Shown piece after piece: positions 35,621 to 45,214 of a stretch of 64,000 bases of DNA. The number at the start of each line of letters is the position of its first letter. Position 1 is the stretch's first letter. This stretch comes from Coralliovum pocilloporae (GTDB taxonomy: Bacteria > Pseudomonadota > Alphaproteobacteria > Rhizobiales > Cohaesibacteraceae), in NCBI RefSeq assembly GCF_030845175.1, contig NZ_CP132542.1, positions 1,771,501-1,835,500 on the forward strand, written 5' to 3'. The translations under genes were made by a program, and so were the position numbers. Under the pieces are notes generated by a model. The model ran no database searches and was not told the DNA's origin. It worked only from the letters and a program-made list of their open reading frames with translations.

Positions 35621-36205
35621 ATGTCGGAGCGGGAGAGTCTTGATCGCAGGCTGACAGAGATTGTTCTGGCTGACCCGGTCTTGATGAGAATCCTTCGAAC
35701 CTGCCGTGACGCTGACCTTCCGGACTGGCGGCTCGTCTCGGGAGCCGTCTATCAGACGGTCTGGAATGTGCTGACCGACAGACCTCGGGGCTTCGGCATC
35801 AGAGATTATGACGTCGCCTATTTTGATGCTGATGATTTGAGCTATGAAGCGGAAGACATGCGGATCCGTAAGCTGTCCAGAGACATGAGCGATCTTGCTC
35901 CTCTTGTGGAACTGCGGAATCAGGCCAGGGTCCATCTCTGGTTTGAACAGCGATTTGGTCGGCCTTATCCTCCACTCGCGTCGACGGATGAAAGCCTGAT
36001 CCGCTATCTCTCACCAACCCATGCGGTTGCTGTCAGGCTGGAGCGGGATGACCGTCTTGATATTGCCGCTCCCTTTGGCCTTGAGGATATCTTTTCCATG
36101 ATCATACGTCCTAACAGGCTGCGGACGGATGCGGGCCAATATGATGAGAAAGCCAGGCGGATGAAAGAGACCTGGCCTGAACTGACAATTCACCCCTGGT
36201 CTTGA
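35621..36205 (+). CDS. Nucleotidyltransferase-like protein (NTP_transf_6 family)
   Basis: A 194-residue protein. PDWRLVSGAVYQTVWNVLTDR followed by RDYDVAYFDADDLSYEAED matches an uncharacterised nucleotidyltransferase-like family, with the DYDVAYFD segment providing the paired aspartates of a pol-beta-type metal site. ARVHLWFEQRFGRPYPPL and the C-terminal NRLRTDAGQYDEKARRMKETWP are also typical. Substrate and partner are unknown, and there is no toxin-antitoxin partner gene beside it. It converges with the MFS gene, 21 bases away. Confidence 0.75.
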   Translation: MSERESLDRRLTEIVLADPVLMRILRTCRDADLPDWRLVSGAVYQTVWNVLTDRPRGFGIRDYDVAYFDADDLSYEAEDMRIRKLSRDMSDLAPLVELRNQARVHLWFEQRFGRPYPPLASTDESLIRYLSPTHAVAVRLERDDRLDIAAPFGLEDIFSMIIRPNRLRTDAGQYDEKARRMKETWPELTIHPWS

Positions 36206-36226
36206 TGCGCCCGGATGGAACCTTGC

Positions 36227-37450
36227 TTAGCGGCTGGCGGTGCGGTCCGCCCAGACCATGGCGGCCAGTGCTGCGCAGCTGAGGATGGCAAAACCTGCGA
36301 CCAATGGCACGACGGTTCCATCATAGGCCTGGCCGATGACCATGCCGAGACCAAGGGATATGAAGGTTGTCAGGGAACCGATAACTGCAGATGCCAGCCC
36401 GGCAATATGTCCAAGCGGCTCCATGGCCAGAGCATTGAAGTTTCCAAACAGAAGGCCGATGCAGAAGAACACGACCGAGAAGAACAGCATATAGATCCAG
36501 AGTGGCGGTGTATCGCCATGAAGGGCAGCATAGACTGTGAAGGCCGTACTCAGAACGATCATGCTGATGACGGCGCGCATGGACAGGTATCGCATGCCCA
36601 GTTTCATCACCAGTCTGGCATTGACCAGAGAGGCTGCCCCGATAGCCAGAGCCAGCACTGCGAAAAACAGCGGGAATTTCTCACCCAGTTCATATTGCTG
36701 CTGAAAGATCTGCTGGGCGGTCGAGAGGTAGCCGATAAAGGCGCCGAAAACGAACCCGGCTGCCAGGATATAGCCCACGGCAACGCGGTTGCTCAGGCAG
36801 TCGCGCAGTCCTGCAACAAGGTGGCTGAGCGAGAAAGGAAGGCGTTTGTCTTGCGCGAGCGTTTCATCCTGGCGCAGGAAAAACCAGACTGTGACGACCA
36901 TTGCCAGGCAGACAAAGCTGAGAAAAATTGCCCGCCAGTCGGCAAACAGCAGAATGCCCTGCCCGAGGGCTGGTGCGATTGCGGGGACAAGGATGAAGAC
37001 AGCCATCACAAAGGACATCAGCCGGGCCATGGCGCGACCTTCATACTGGTCACGGACCAGCGCAATGGCAACAATGCGGGGCCCTGCAGCTCCCAGACCC
37101 TGCAGGAACCGGCCAAGCAGCATGGATTGGAAATCCCAGGAAATAAAGGACAGCAGGCTGCCCAGCATGAAGATGCCCAGTCCGGCATAGATGGGGCGCT
37201 TGCGGCCAAAGCTGTCCGACAGTGGCCCATAGAGGATTTGTCCGATAGCCATGCCGAGAAACAGTACGATCACAATCAACTGGTTATCGTTTGGGTCTTT
37301 TGTACCCAGATCCTGCCCGATCTCCTGCAGGGCTGGCAGCATGGCATCAATCGACAGAGCGACAAGGGACGTGAGCAGGGCGAGCAGGCTAACAGTCTCG
37401 GCAAAACCAGGGCCGACCCTGCCTTTGTCGCCAGCCGGTTGATCAGACAT
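36227..37450 (-). CDS. MFS drug-efflux transporter, Bcr/CflA family
   Basis: A 407-residue, twelve-segment major facilitator. Features of the Bcr/CflA group are LSIDAMLPALQEIGQDLG after TM1, LFLGMAIGQILYGPLSDSFGRKRPIYAG (family motif A) and LQGLGAAGPRIVAIALVRDQYEG (motif C region). It probably exports toxic compounds by proton antiport; the actual drug is unknown. The gene is divergent from lepA across about 140 bases and has no adjacent regulator. Confidence 0.9.
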   Translation of the reverse strand: MSDQPAGDKGRVGPGFAETVSLLALLTSLVALSIDAMLPALQEIGQDLGTKDPNDNQLIVIVLFLGMAIGQILYGPLSDSFGRKRPIYAGLGIFMLGSLLSFISWDFQSMLLGRFLQGLGAAGPRIVAIALVRDQYEGRAMARLMSFVMAVFILVPAIAPALGQGILLFADWRAIFLSFVCLAMVVTVWFFLRQDETLAQDKRLPFSLSHLVAGLRDCLSNRVAVGYILAAGFVFGAFIGYLSTAQQIFQQQYELGEKFPLFFAVLALAIGAASLVNARLVMKLGMRYLSMRAVISMIVLSTAFTVYAALHGDTPPLWIYMLFFSVVFFCIGLLFGNFNALAMEPLGHIAGLASAVIGSLTTFISLGLGMVIGQAYDGTVVPLVAGFAILSCAALAAMVWADRTASR

Positions 37451-37552
37451 GAAATGGCCCCCTAACGCACATATACTCGTTGCATTCCTAGCGGGAAAGC
37501 AGGCGCGGTGACAGCAAAATTTCGCTCCGCCTGCAAACTTGAGAAAAACCGC

Positions 37553-37581
37553 TTTCCGAGTGAAGAAAGCAAGGCTATAAG
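37553..37581 (+). promoter_or_regulatory. Possible lepA promoter giving a leaderless or very short leader
   Basis: TTTCCG (37553-37558) and TATAAG (37576-37581) are 17 bases apart. The predicted start at about 37588-37589 coincides with the lepA ATG at 37589, which also lacks a ribosome site. The -35 box is weak. Confidence 0.35.
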
Positions 37582-37588
37582 CGCCCTC

Positions 37589-39394
37589 ATGAGCACAGAA
37601 ACGCTAAATCACATTCGCAATTTTTCCATTGTCGCGCATATCGATCACGGCAAGTCGACCCTTGCCGACCGGTTGATCCAGAGCACCGGATCCCTGACCG
37701 AGCGCGAAATGAAGGATCAGATTCTCGATTCGATGGATATCGAGCGGGAACGCGGCATTACCATCAAGGCCCAGACCGTGCGGCTGATTTATCAGGCGCA
37801 GGATGGTGAGAAATACACTCTGAACCTGATCGACACGCCAGGCCACGTGGATTTCGCCTATGAAGTCAGCCGGTCCCTGTCTGCCTGTGAAGGTTCGCTT
37901 CTGGTGGTTGACGCCAGTCAGGGCGTGGAAGCCCAGACGCTGGCCAATGTGTATCAGGCTATCGACAATGATCATGAGATCGTCTCTGTTCTCAACAAGA
38001 TCGACCTGCCTGCAGCGGAGCCGGACCGGATCAAGGCTCAGATCGAGGATGTGATTGGTCTGGATGCGTCTGATTCCGTGATGATTTCAGCCAAGACAGG
38101 TCTCGGGATCGAGGATGTTCTGGAGGCAATTGTCCAGCGCCTGCCTGCGCCGGAAGGTGACCGCTCAGCACCGTTGAAAGCCATGCTGGTGGACAGCTGG
38201 TATGACACCTATCTTGGCGTCGTGGTTCTGGTGCGGGTGATCGACGGCACTCTGAAGAAAGGCCAGCAGATCAAGATGATGGGCACCGGTGCCACATATC
38301 ATCTCGAACGCGTTGGTGTGATGACACCCAAACTGATTCTGACTGACAAGCTGGAGCCGGGCGAGATTGGTGTCTTCACCGCGTCCATCAAGGAAGTGGC
38401 GGATACCCGTGTCGGTGACACGATAACCGAGGACAAGAAGCCTTGTGCAGAAGCCCTGCCGGGCTTCAAGCCTGCTCAGCCGGTTGTGTTCTGTGGTCTG
38501 TTCCCGGTTGATGCGGCTGATTTTGATGATCTGCGTGCCGCCATGGGCAAACTGCGTCTGAATGATGCGAGCTTCTCGTTCGAGATGGAAAGCTCGGCAG
38601 CGCTCGGATTTGGTTTCCGTTGTGGTTTCCTCGGGCTCCTGCACCTGGAAATTATTCAGGAACGCCTGTCCCGTGAATTCAATCTGGATCTGATCGCGAC
38701 AGCTCCGTCGGTTGTCTATGAGATGACCATGACAGATGGCACGGAAATTGAGCTACATAACCCGGCAGATATGCCCGACGTGGTCAAGATCTCGGAAGTG
38801 CGTGAGCCCTGGATCAAGGCCAGCATCATGACGCCTGATGATTATCTTGGTGGTATCCTGAAGCTGTGTCAGGAGCGTCGGGGCATTCAGACCGATCTGT
38901 CCTATGTGGGTTCCCGCGCCATGGTCCAGTATGATCTGCCGCTGAACGAGGTGGTGTTTGATTTCTACGACCGGCTGAAATCCATCTCCAAGGGCTACGC
39001 ATCCTTTGACTATCAGATTTCGGACTATCGGGCCGGTGATCTGGTCAAGATGCAGATTCTCGTGAATGCTGAGCCGGTGGATGCTCTGTCGGTGCTCGTG
39101 CATCGCAGCCAGGCTGAACGTCGCGGCCGGGCCATGTGCGAGAAGCTCAAGGAACTGATCCCGCGCCATCTGTTCAAGATTCCGATCCAGGCTGCTATTG
39201 GCGCCAAGGTGATTGCGCGTGAGACCATCGCAGCGCTGCGGAAAGATGTGACCGCCAAGTGTTATGGCGGTGATGCGACCCGTAAGCGGAAGCTTCTGGA
39301 GAAGCAGAAAGAGGGCAAAAAGAAAATGCGGCAGTTCGGCAAGGTCGAGATTCCGCAGGATGCCTTCATTCATGCACTGAAGATGGACGACTGA
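37589..39394 (+). CDS. lepA: Elongation factor 4 (LepA)
   Basis: A 601-residue translational GTPase that remodels ribosomes in stalled or assembling states. G motifs are [15 protein letters not shown] (G1), [12 protein letters not shown] (G2), [12 protein letters not shown] (G3) and [11 protein letters not shown] (G4). The unique C-terminal domain carries [22 protein letters not shown], diagnostic of LepA and absent from EF-G. ATG 37589 begins [20 protein letters not shown], the usual start; an in-frame GTG extension to 37508 would add an unrelated 27 residues. Confidence 0.97.
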   Translation: MSTETLNHIRNFSIVAHIDHGKSTLADRLIQSTGSLTEREMKDQILDSMDIERERGITIKAQTVRLIYQAQDGEKYTLNLIDTPGHVDFAYEVSRSLSACEGSLLVVDASQGVEAQTLANVYQAIDNDHEIVSVLNKIDLPAAEPDRIKAQIEDVIGLDASDSVMISAKTGLGIEDVLEAIVQRLPAPEGDRSAPLKAMLVDSWYDTYLGVVVLVRVIDGTLKKGQQIKMMGTGATYHLERVGVMTPKLILTDKLEPGEIGVFTASIKEVADTRVGDTITEDKKPCAEALPGFKPAQPVVFCGLFPVDAADFDDLRAAMGKLRLNDASFSFEMESSAALGFGFRCGFLGLLHLEIIQERLSREFNLDLIATAPSVVYEMTMTDGTEIELHNPADMPDVVKISEVREPWIKASIMTPDDYLGGILKLCQERRGIQTDLSYVGSRAMVQYDLPLNEVVFDFYDRLKSISKGYASFDYQISDYRAGDLVKMQILVNAEPVDALSVLVHRSQAERRGRAMCEKLKELIPRHLFKIPIQAAIGAKVIARETIAALRKDVTAKCYGGDATRKRKLLEKQKEGKKKMRQFGKVEIPQDAFIHALKMDD

Positions 39395-39412
39395 TCCTCA
39401 TCTGTTGTCCAT

Positions 39413-39432
39413 CTTAGCCGGGCTTAGCCGGG
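39413..39432. repeat. Tandem 10-bp repeat downstream of lepA
   Basis: CTTAGCCGGG occurs twice in direct succession. It lies in the 160-base gap between lepA and the acetyltransferase gene. No function is evident. Confidence 0.6.
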
Positions 39433-39556
39433 CACATGGTCTCGCCAAATCAGGAAACTCCTGTTAAAACCCTCTCACATTTTGATCCGGAGGGGAGCGC
39501 CACTGCATCAGGGCGGAAGCTTTGATGCATAAACGTAATGGTGCAATGGAGTTTTT

Positions 39557-40048
39557 ATGACTTTGAATGATATCAGCATTCGACTGGCTGGAGCGTCCGA
39601 CGCCGAGGCTCTGCATGACATGTTGCTGACGCTGGCTGATCATACGGGCAATCGCCACAAAGTCACTGCCACACCTGAATCCCTGCGGAAATACGGCTTT
39701 GGTGACAGACCGGCTTTTGCGACATTTTTCGCTGAGCTGTATGGCGAGCCGGTGGGCTTCTGCACATTCATTTACCGGTTCTCCACCTGGCGCGGTGAGC
39801 CGGGCGTGGCCGTTCAGGATATCTATGTCAGCGATAAGGTGCGTGGACTGGGTGTCGGGCGTGCGCTGCTGGCACAGGTTATCCGGTTTGGGCTGGCAGA
39901 TGGATGTACCCATTTGCGCCTGAATGTGGATACGGAAAATACGACCGCCAGAGGTTTTTATGAAAAGCTCGGCTTTACCGAGCAGCCGGATGAACATACG
40001 CATATGCTGACTGACGAGGCCTTCGAAGCCTTGATTCAGGCAGGATAA
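39557..40048 (+). CDS. GNAT-family N-acetyltransferase
   Basis: A 163-residue acetyltransferase. The acetyl-CoA-binding motif A is VQDIYVSDKVRGLGVGRALLAQ (V-x-x-x-x-R-G-x-G-x-G/A) near residues 90-111, followed by LRLNVDTENTTARGFYEKLGF, the usual motif B. The acceptor substrate is unknown. It is a single gene between lepA and cysD, with separate flanking intergenic regions. Confidence 0.9.
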   Translation: MTLNDISIRLAGASDAEALHDMLLTLADHTGNRHKVTATPESLRKYGFGDRPAFATFFAELYGEPVGFCTFIYRFSTWRGEPGVAVQDIYVSDKVRGLGVGRALLAQVIRFGLADGCTHLRLNVDTENTTARGFYEKLGFTEQPDEHTHMLTDEAFEALIQAG

Positions 40049-40324
40049 CAGCGAACTGAGTTTGAAAGCCATTAATGGGTGTCATGGTTGCAACTGGCAC
40101 GGCGACCATGGTCGTTCTTGCTGGCCCCATAGATGACTAAAAACTGGTTGCGTAGACTGGTTTTGCCTGATACGCGTCTGCGAAAGGCATATTTTCCTAT
40201 TGCGCTGTAAAATCGGTAATTGGCGTTCTTTCCGCTCTCCGGCGCTGGCTGTAGAGTTCGCGCAATAATTTCAATGTGTCAGGACAGGTCGGTTTGCGAC
40301 CGGAGCGTTCTGACCATTTGACAG
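40049..40324. promoter_or_regulatory. Intergenic region upstream of cysD with palindrome and direct repeats
   Basis: The region has a 12-bp perfect palindrome, CGACCATGGTCG (40103-40114). It also has a direct repeat ACTGGTT at 40143-40149 and 40156-40162 (13-base period) and a small GGTCG-GTTTG-CGACC hairpin near 40290. These are candidate control sites for the sulfate-activation operon. No SAM-type riboswitch is recognised. Confidence 0.35.
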
Positions 40325-41245
40325 ATGAAAGGGTCTCAGGTGTCTGCCCGTCACGATCACCTTCGCCGCCTGGAAGCGGAATCCATTGATATCATTCGTG
40401 AAGTCGCGTCCGAATTCAAGAAGCCGGTTATGCTGTATTCAATCGGCAAGGATTCGTCCGTCATGCTTCATCTGGCGCGGAAAGCATTCTATCCTGCACC
40501 GCCTCCCTTCCCGCTTTTGCATGTGGACACGACCTGGAAGTTCAGGGAAATGATCAGCTTCCGTGATCGTATGGCAAAAGAAGCCGGGATGGAGCTGATC
40601 GTTCATACCAATCCCGATGGCAAGCGTGACAATGTCAATCCGTTTGACCACGGATCCAGTTTCTATACCCATATCATGAAGACTGAGGCACTGAAGCAGG
40701 CTCTGAATGAGCACGGCTTTGATGCGGCTTTCGGTGGTGCCCGGCGTGATGAAGAAAAATCCCGCGCGAAAGAGCGTGTTTTTTCATTCAGAACATCAAC
40801 CCATGGCTGGGACCCGAAAAACCAGCGGCCGGAGCTTTGGTCCACCTACAACACCCGGGTCAAGCAGGGCGAATCCATTCGCGTCTTCCCGCTGTCCAAC
40901 TGGACCGAGCTGGATATCTGGCAGTATATCCTGTCTGAGAACATCCCGATTGTACCGCTCTATTATGCGGCAGAGCGTCCGGTCGTTGAGCGCGATGGAC
41001 AGTGGATTATGGTGGATGATGAACGCTTCAAGCTGAATGAGGGTGAAGAGCCTCAGCAGCGTCTGGTTCGGTTCCGGACCCTTGGCTGCTATCCGCTTAC
41101 AAGCGCGTTTGAATCGGATGCAGCAGATCTTGAATCCATTGTCGGCGAAATGTTGATTGCCCGCACATCAGAGCGGGCCGGTCGCCTGATCGACCACGAC
41201 GACAATGCATCCATGGAAAAGAAAAAGCGTGAGGGGTACTTCTGA
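40325..41245 (+). CDS. cysD: Sulfate adenylyltransferase subunit 2
   Basis: A 306-residue PP-loop ATP pyrophosphatase that forms adenosine-5'-phosphosulfate together with the CysN GTPase. The PP loop is [19 protein letters not shown], followed by [34 protein letters not shown] and the C-terminal [14 protein letters not shown]. The TGA overlaps the cysNC ATG by one base (TGATG), giving coupled translation. Confidence 0.97.
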   Translation: MKGSQVSARHDHLRRLEAESIDIIREVASEFKKPVMLYSIGKDSSVMLHLARKAFYPAPPPFPLLHVDTTWKFREMISFRDRMAKEAGMELIVHTNPDGKRDNVNPFDHGSSFYTHIMKTEALKQALNEHGFDAAFGGARRDEEKSRAKERVFSFRTSTHGWDPKNQRPELWSTYNTRVKQGESIRVFPLSNWTELDIWQYILSENIPIVPLYYAAERPVVERDGQWIMVDDERFKLNEGEEPQQRLVRFRTLGCYPLTSAFESDAADLESIVGEMLIARTSERAGRLIDHDDNASMEKKKREGYF

Positions 41246-43185
41246 TGACACAGGCTGCCCAGACCAGACAGGATACAATTTCAGAGTATCTTGAAGCACA
41301 GAGCGACAAGTCACTGTTGCGCTTTCTCACATGCGGCAGTGTGGATGATGGAAAATCCACGTTGATCGGTCGCCTTCTCTATGATTCCAAACTGCTGTTT
41401 GAAGATCAGCTTGCCACCCTTGAGCGGGATTCCAAAAAGCGCAGCTCAGCGGGCGGTGATATCGACTTCTCATTGCTGGTGGATGGCCTTGAAGCCGAAC
41501 GTGAGCAGGGTATCACCATTGATGTGGCATACCGCTTTTTCACAACAGATCGTCGCAAGTTCATTGTGGCTGATACGCCGGGCCACGAACAGTATACCCG
41601 GAATATGGCGACCGGGGCATCGTCTGCTGATTTGGCCGTGATCCTGATTGATGCGCGCAAAGGTGTTCTGCAGCAGACCCGTCGTCACTCCTTTATCGCG
41701 TCATTGCTGGGTGTCCAGCATGTGGTTCTGGCGGTGAACAAGATTGATCTGGTTGACTATTCAGAAGAGCGTTTCAACGAGATTCTGGAAGAATACCAGA
41801 GCTTCAGTTCCGGCTTTGACTTTGCCACTTTCCAGGCGATTCCGATGTCCGCCAAACTGGGTGACAACGTTACGATACGTTCGGACAAGATGCCGTGGTA
41901 TGCAGGCCCGACCCTGATTGACCATCTGGAAACGGTTGATGTCGAGACAGACCGGCAGGCAGGTGCCTTCCGCATGCCGGTGCAGTGGGTAAACCGTCCC
42001 AACCTTGATTTTCGCGGGTTCGCCGGGACCATTGCAGGCGGTGTCATTCGTCCGGGTGACGAAGTCGCCGTGGCCAAGTCAGGCCGGACCTCCCGGGTCG
42101 AGCGGATTGTCACGATGGATGGTGACCTGACCGAAGCGTCCGCCGGAGATGCGGTGACACTGACGCTGGCCGATGAGATTGACATCAGCCGTGGTGACGT
42201 TCTGGCTGATCCGACGGATCGCCCGGAAGTCACGGATCAGTTCTCCGCTCATCTGATCTGGATGGGGGAAGACAGCATGCTTGCCGGTCGTCCTTACCTT
42301 CTGAAAGTGGGACGTAAAACGGTCACTGCCACGATCACGGAGATCACCCACAAGGTGGATGTGAACACATTCCAGCATCTGGCAGCCAAGACCCTTGAGC
42401 TGAACGAGATTGCGTTCTGTTCCTTCTCACTGTCAGAGCCGGTTGCTTTTGACCCCTATGAGATCAACCATCAGACAGGCTCTTTCATTCTGGTTGACCG
42501 GTACAGCAACCAGACGGTCGGAGCTGGCATGATCTGGGGTGCGCTCCGTCGCGCGTCAAACATCCACTGGCAGGCGCTGGATGTGAACAAGCAGTCCCGT
42601 GCCAATCTGAAACTTCAGAAACCGGCTGTGCTCTGGTTCACCGGTCTCAGCGGCTCCGGAAAGTCCACAGTCGCCAATCTCATTGAGAAGAGGCTGCTCA
42701 ACCTTGGTCGCCACACCATGCTTCTGGATGGAGACAATGTGCGCCATGGCCTCAACCGCGACCTCGGCTTCAATGATGCGGACCGGGTGGAGAATATCCG
42801 TCGTGTTGGTGAGGTTGCCAAGCTGTTCTCGGAAGCCGGACTGATCACGCTGGTCTCGTTCATCTCTCCCTTCCGGTCAGAGCGCCAGCTGGCGCGTGAT
42901 CTTCTGGAAGATGGGGAATTTGTCGAGATCTTTGTTGATACGCCGATTGAGGAGTGTCGCAAGCGCGATCCAAAGGGATTGTATGCCAAGGCTGATCGCG
43001 GTGAGATCAAGAACTTCACGGGTATTGATGCACCTTATGAAGCCCCGACAAACGCTGAAATTGTTCTGAAGGCAGGTCGATATTCTCCTGAAGAGCTTGC
43101 CGAGCAGGTGTTCAATTATCTCGAAAGCAAAGGTTATCTCAGCGGGGCTTATGAGAGCCAGTCCAGCTCTGATTGGGTGATCTGA
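41245..43185 (+). CDS. cysNC: Fused sulfate adenylyltransferase subunit 1 / adenylylsulfate kinase
   Basis: A 646-residue bifunctional protein of the NodQ/CysNC type. The N-terminal ~430 residues are the EF-Tu-like GTPase Cys[21 protein letters not shown] (G1), [32 protein letters not shown] (G3), [12 protein letters not shown] (G4) and two beta-barrel domains. The C-terminal ~190 residues are APS kinase Cys[22 protein letters not shown]-loop, [15 protein letters not shown] and [21 protein letters not shown]. Together with CysD it makes PAPS from sulfate. Fusion is common in Rhizobiales. A strong terminator follows. Confidence 0.97.
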   Translation: MTQAAQTRQDTISEYLEAQSDKSLLRFLTCGSVDDGKSTLIGRLLYDSKLLFEDQLATLERDSKKRSSAGGDIDFSLLVDGLEAEREQGITIDVAYRFFTTDRRKFIVADTPGHEQYTRNMATGASSADLAVILIDARKGVLQQTRRHSFIASLLGVQHVVLAVNKIDLVDYSEERFNEILEEYQSFSSGFDFATFQAIPMSAKLGDNVTIRSDKMPWYAGPTLIDHLETVDVETDRQAGAFRMPVQWVNRPNLDFRGFAGTIAGGVIRPGDEVAVAKSGRTSRVERIVTMDGDLTEASAGDAVTLTLADEIDISRGDVLADPTDRPEVTDQFSAHLIWMGEDSMLAGRPYLLKVGRKTVTATITEITHKVDVNTFQHLAAKTLELNEIAFCSFSLSEPVAFDPYEINHQTGSFILVDRYSNQTVGAGMIWGALRRASNIHWQALDVNKQSRANLKLQKPAVLWFTGLSGSGKSTVANLIEKRLLNLGRHTMLLDGDNVRHGLNRDLGFNDADRVENIRRVGEVAKLFSEAGLITLVSFISPFRSERQLARDLLEDGEFVEIFVDTPIEECRKRDPKGLYAKADRGEIKNFTGIDAPYEAPTNAEIVLKAGRYSPEELAEQVFNYLESKGYLSGAYESQSSSDWVI

Positions 43186-43226
43186 TCGCTCATCCGTTGC
43201 GTTAGTCTGCAAAGACTTTTATGAAC

Positions 43227-43260
43227 AGCCATCCCGCATCAGGCGGGATGGCTCTTTTTA
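43227..43260 (+). terminator. Rho-independent terminator after cysNC
   Basis: An 11-bp perfect stem, AGCCATCCCGC with GCGGGATGGCT, and ATCAG loop, followed by CTTTTTA. It ends the cysD-cysNC transcript 41 bases after the stop and precedes the methyltransferase gene. Confidence 0.92.
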
Positions 43261-43274
43261 TTTGGATTGATGGT

Positions 43275-44390
43275 ATGGCAGGACAGAAGCCTCCAAGGCA
43301 GGATCGGCAGCGTCGCCCCAACAAAGGCGGCGGCCATATGCAGAAGCGGAAACCGCAGGCAAAGGCTGCTTCGTCAGGTGCTGCCGCAGAGCGTGGTGGC
43401 CACAAGCCCGTTCAGAAACCTGCCCAGAAGTCTCCCCAAAGGGCTACTCAGGGGGCTGCACCAAAAGTATCCCGCGAGACGGCCAGCGCGACTGCCCGAC
43501 AGGTATCTGCCACCATCCTTGAAACCCGTCCCTGGGATGATTACGCCCTGGTCGATATGGGGGCTGGTCAGAAGCTGGAGCGCTATGGTCCTTACCGGAT
43601 CGTACGTCCTGAGCCCCAGGCCATGGGGCAGCCGCTTCTGCCACAGGCGGACTGGGACAAGGCTGATGCAATTTTCTCAGGCAACACGGATGAGGAAGGG
43701 CCGGGGCGCTGGCGCTACCAGACCCCGCTTGGAGAAACCTGGCCGATGGCCTACAGGGATATTCGGTTCCATGGCCGGTTTACCTCATTCCGCCATGTGG
43801 GCGTCTTTCCCGAGCAGGCCGCCCATTGGGACTGGATGATTGATCGGGTCAGCCAGTCCAGCCGCCCGCTGAAGGTGCTCAATCTTTTCTCTTACACCGG
43901 TGTCGCCAGCCTGCTGGCTGCTGCAGCCGGGGCCCAGGTCACCCATGTGGATGCGTCCAAAAAGGCGATTGGCTGGGCGCGGGAGAATCAGGAGCTTTCG
44001 CGTTTGACCGAAGCTCCGATCCGCTGGATCTGTGATGACGCGGTCAAGTTTGTGGCGCGGGAAAAGCGCCGTGGCAACACCTATGACGGCATCCTGCTTG
44101 ATCCGCCCAAATATGGTCGTGGTCCGAAGGGAGAGGTCTGGCAATTGTTTGATGGACTACCGGATCTCCTTGCCGATTGCCGGGATATTCTGAGCCCGAA
44201 TGCAAGTTTCCTTATCCTTACGGCCTATTCCATCCGGGCGTCCTTTGTGGCGCTGGACATGCTGATGCAGGATGTGATGGCAAACAGAGGCGGCCAGGTT
44301 GAATCCGGCGAGCTTGTGCTGAAGGCGGAAACCGGTGGACGTTATCTCTCCACATCCCTGTTCAGCCGCTGGCAGGGAGGGCAGGGCTGA
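43275..44390 (+). CDS. Class I SAM-dependent methyltransferase (RlmI/RlmL-like, putative rRNA m5C/m2G type)
   Basis: A 371-residue protein. Residues 1-75 are a low-complexity, lysine/proline/glutamine/alanine-rich tail (PPRQDRQRRPNKGGG and QKPAQKSPQRATQ), probably disordered and RNA-contacting. A central part has GRWRYQTPLGETWPM and FRHVGVFPEQAAHWDW. The Rossmann methyltransferase has VLNLFSYTGVASLLAAAAGA (motif I), THVDASKKAIGWARENQE (motif II) and GILLDPPKYGRGPKGE (motif IV). The DPPK motif fits RlmI/RlmL-type base methyltransferases. The start is uncertain (ATG 43275 or 43338); an upstream ATG at 43221 would place the cysNC terminator inside the gene. It overlaps the next methyltransferase gene by one base. 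Confidence 0.82.
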   Translation: MAGQKPPRQDRQRRPNKGGGHMQKRKPQAKAASSGAAAERGGHKPVQKPAQKSPQRATQGAAPKVSRETASATARQVSATILETRPWDDYALVDMGAGQKLERYGPYRIVRPEPQAMGQPLLPQADWDKADAIFSGNTDEEGPGRWRYQTPLGETWPMAYRDIRFHGRFTSFRHVGVFPEQAAHWDWMIDRVSQSSRPLKVLNLFSYTGVASLLAAAAGAQVTHVDASKKAIGWARENQELSRLTEAPIRWICDDAVKFVAREKRRGNTYDGILLDPPKYGRGPKGEVWQLFDGLPDLLADCRDILSPNASFLILTAYSIRASFVALDMLMQDVMANRGGQVESGELVLKAETGGRYLSTSLFSRWQGGQG

Positions 44391-45214
44391 TGTCTGAAGA
44401 ACGCCCGGGTCTCGTCAAGGAAATCACCAGTCTCAATAACCCGCTGGTGAAAGAAATCCGCGCCCTGATGCAGCGGAAAAACCGTGAAGCCGACGGCCTG
44501 TTTGTGACCGAAGGCATGAAGCTGGTGGCCGATGCGGCAGAAGCTGGCTGGCCAATCAGGACGCTTGTCTACGCCACCAAAGTCAAGGACCATCCACTGG
44601 TGGAAAAACTGGCGCGGACCTGCAAGTCCGGTGGCGGTCTTGTCCTTGAGGTGACAGAGGCTATTCTGTCGAAAATCACCCGTCGGGATAATCCCCAGAT
44701 GGTCGTGGGTGTTTTCACCCAGCAATGGGCCGAGCTGCCTGTGAAGACTGGAGAAAGCGGTGACCTCTGGATCGCGCTTGAAGGGGTCAAAGACCCCGGG
44801 AACCTCGGCACGGTGATCCGCACGGCTGATGCTGTCGGAGCCAGAGGGGTGGTTCTGGTGGGTGAGACAACAGACCCGTTCGGCGTGGAAGCGGTTCGGG
44901 CGACCATGGGCTCAATCTTCCATGTGCCGCTGGCGAAGGTCAGTGTGGCGGAATTCTCATCCTGGCGTTCATCCTGGTCCGGACAGCTGGTCGGTACGCA
45001 TCTGAAGGGTGCTGTTGATTATCGCTCGGTTGATTATGCACAGCCCACCATGCTGCTGATGGGCAATGAGCAATCCGGGTTGCCTGACAATGTGGCGGAG
45101 CTTTGCGACAAGCTCATTCTCATTCCTATGGCAGGAAAGGCGGATAGCCTTAATTTGGCCATCGCAACAGCCGTGACAGCCTTTGAAATCCGCCGGAATC
45201 ATCTGAGCTTATGA
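44390..45214 (+). CDS. TrmH/SpoU-family RNA 2'-O-methyltransferase
   Basis: A 274-residue protein. An N-terminal substrate-binding domain (SLNNPLVKEIRALMQRKNRE, then LFVTEGMKLVADAAEAG) precedes the knotted catalytic domain. SpoU motifs are GNLGTVIRTADAVGA (1), LLMGNEQSGLP (2) and IPMAGKADSLNLAIATAV (3). It probably methylates a ribose in rRNA or tRNA; the site is unknown. The start overlaps the preceding methyltransferase stop (TGATG), so the two RNA-modification genes are coupled. It overlaps the convergent cobK by 6 bases. Confidence 0.92.
   Translation: MSEERPGLVKEITSLNNPLVKEIRALMQRKNREADGLFVTEGMKLVADAAEAGWPIRTLVYATKVKDHPLVEKLARTCKSGGGLVLEVTEAILSKITRRDNPQMVVGVFTQQWAELPVKTGESGDLWIALEGVKDPGNLGTVIRTADAVGARGVVLVGETTDPFGVEAVRATMGSIFHVPLAKVSVAEFSSWRSSWSGQLVGTHLKGAVDYRSVDYAQPTMLLMGNEQSGLPDNVAELCDKLILIPMAGKADSLNLAIATAVTAFEIRRNHLSL

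Noticed and set aside
36215-37465. 416-codon plus-strand frame opposite the MFS gene
   Set aside because: Its product is rich in His, Gln, Asp and Cys, the usual mirror of a membrane protein. The minus-strand frame is a clear Bcr/CflA transporter.
40103-40114. CGACCATGGTCG palindrome as a certain operator
   Set aside because: A 12-bp palindrome occurs by chance in a window this size and there is no adjacent regulator, so it is reported only as part of the cysD upstream region.
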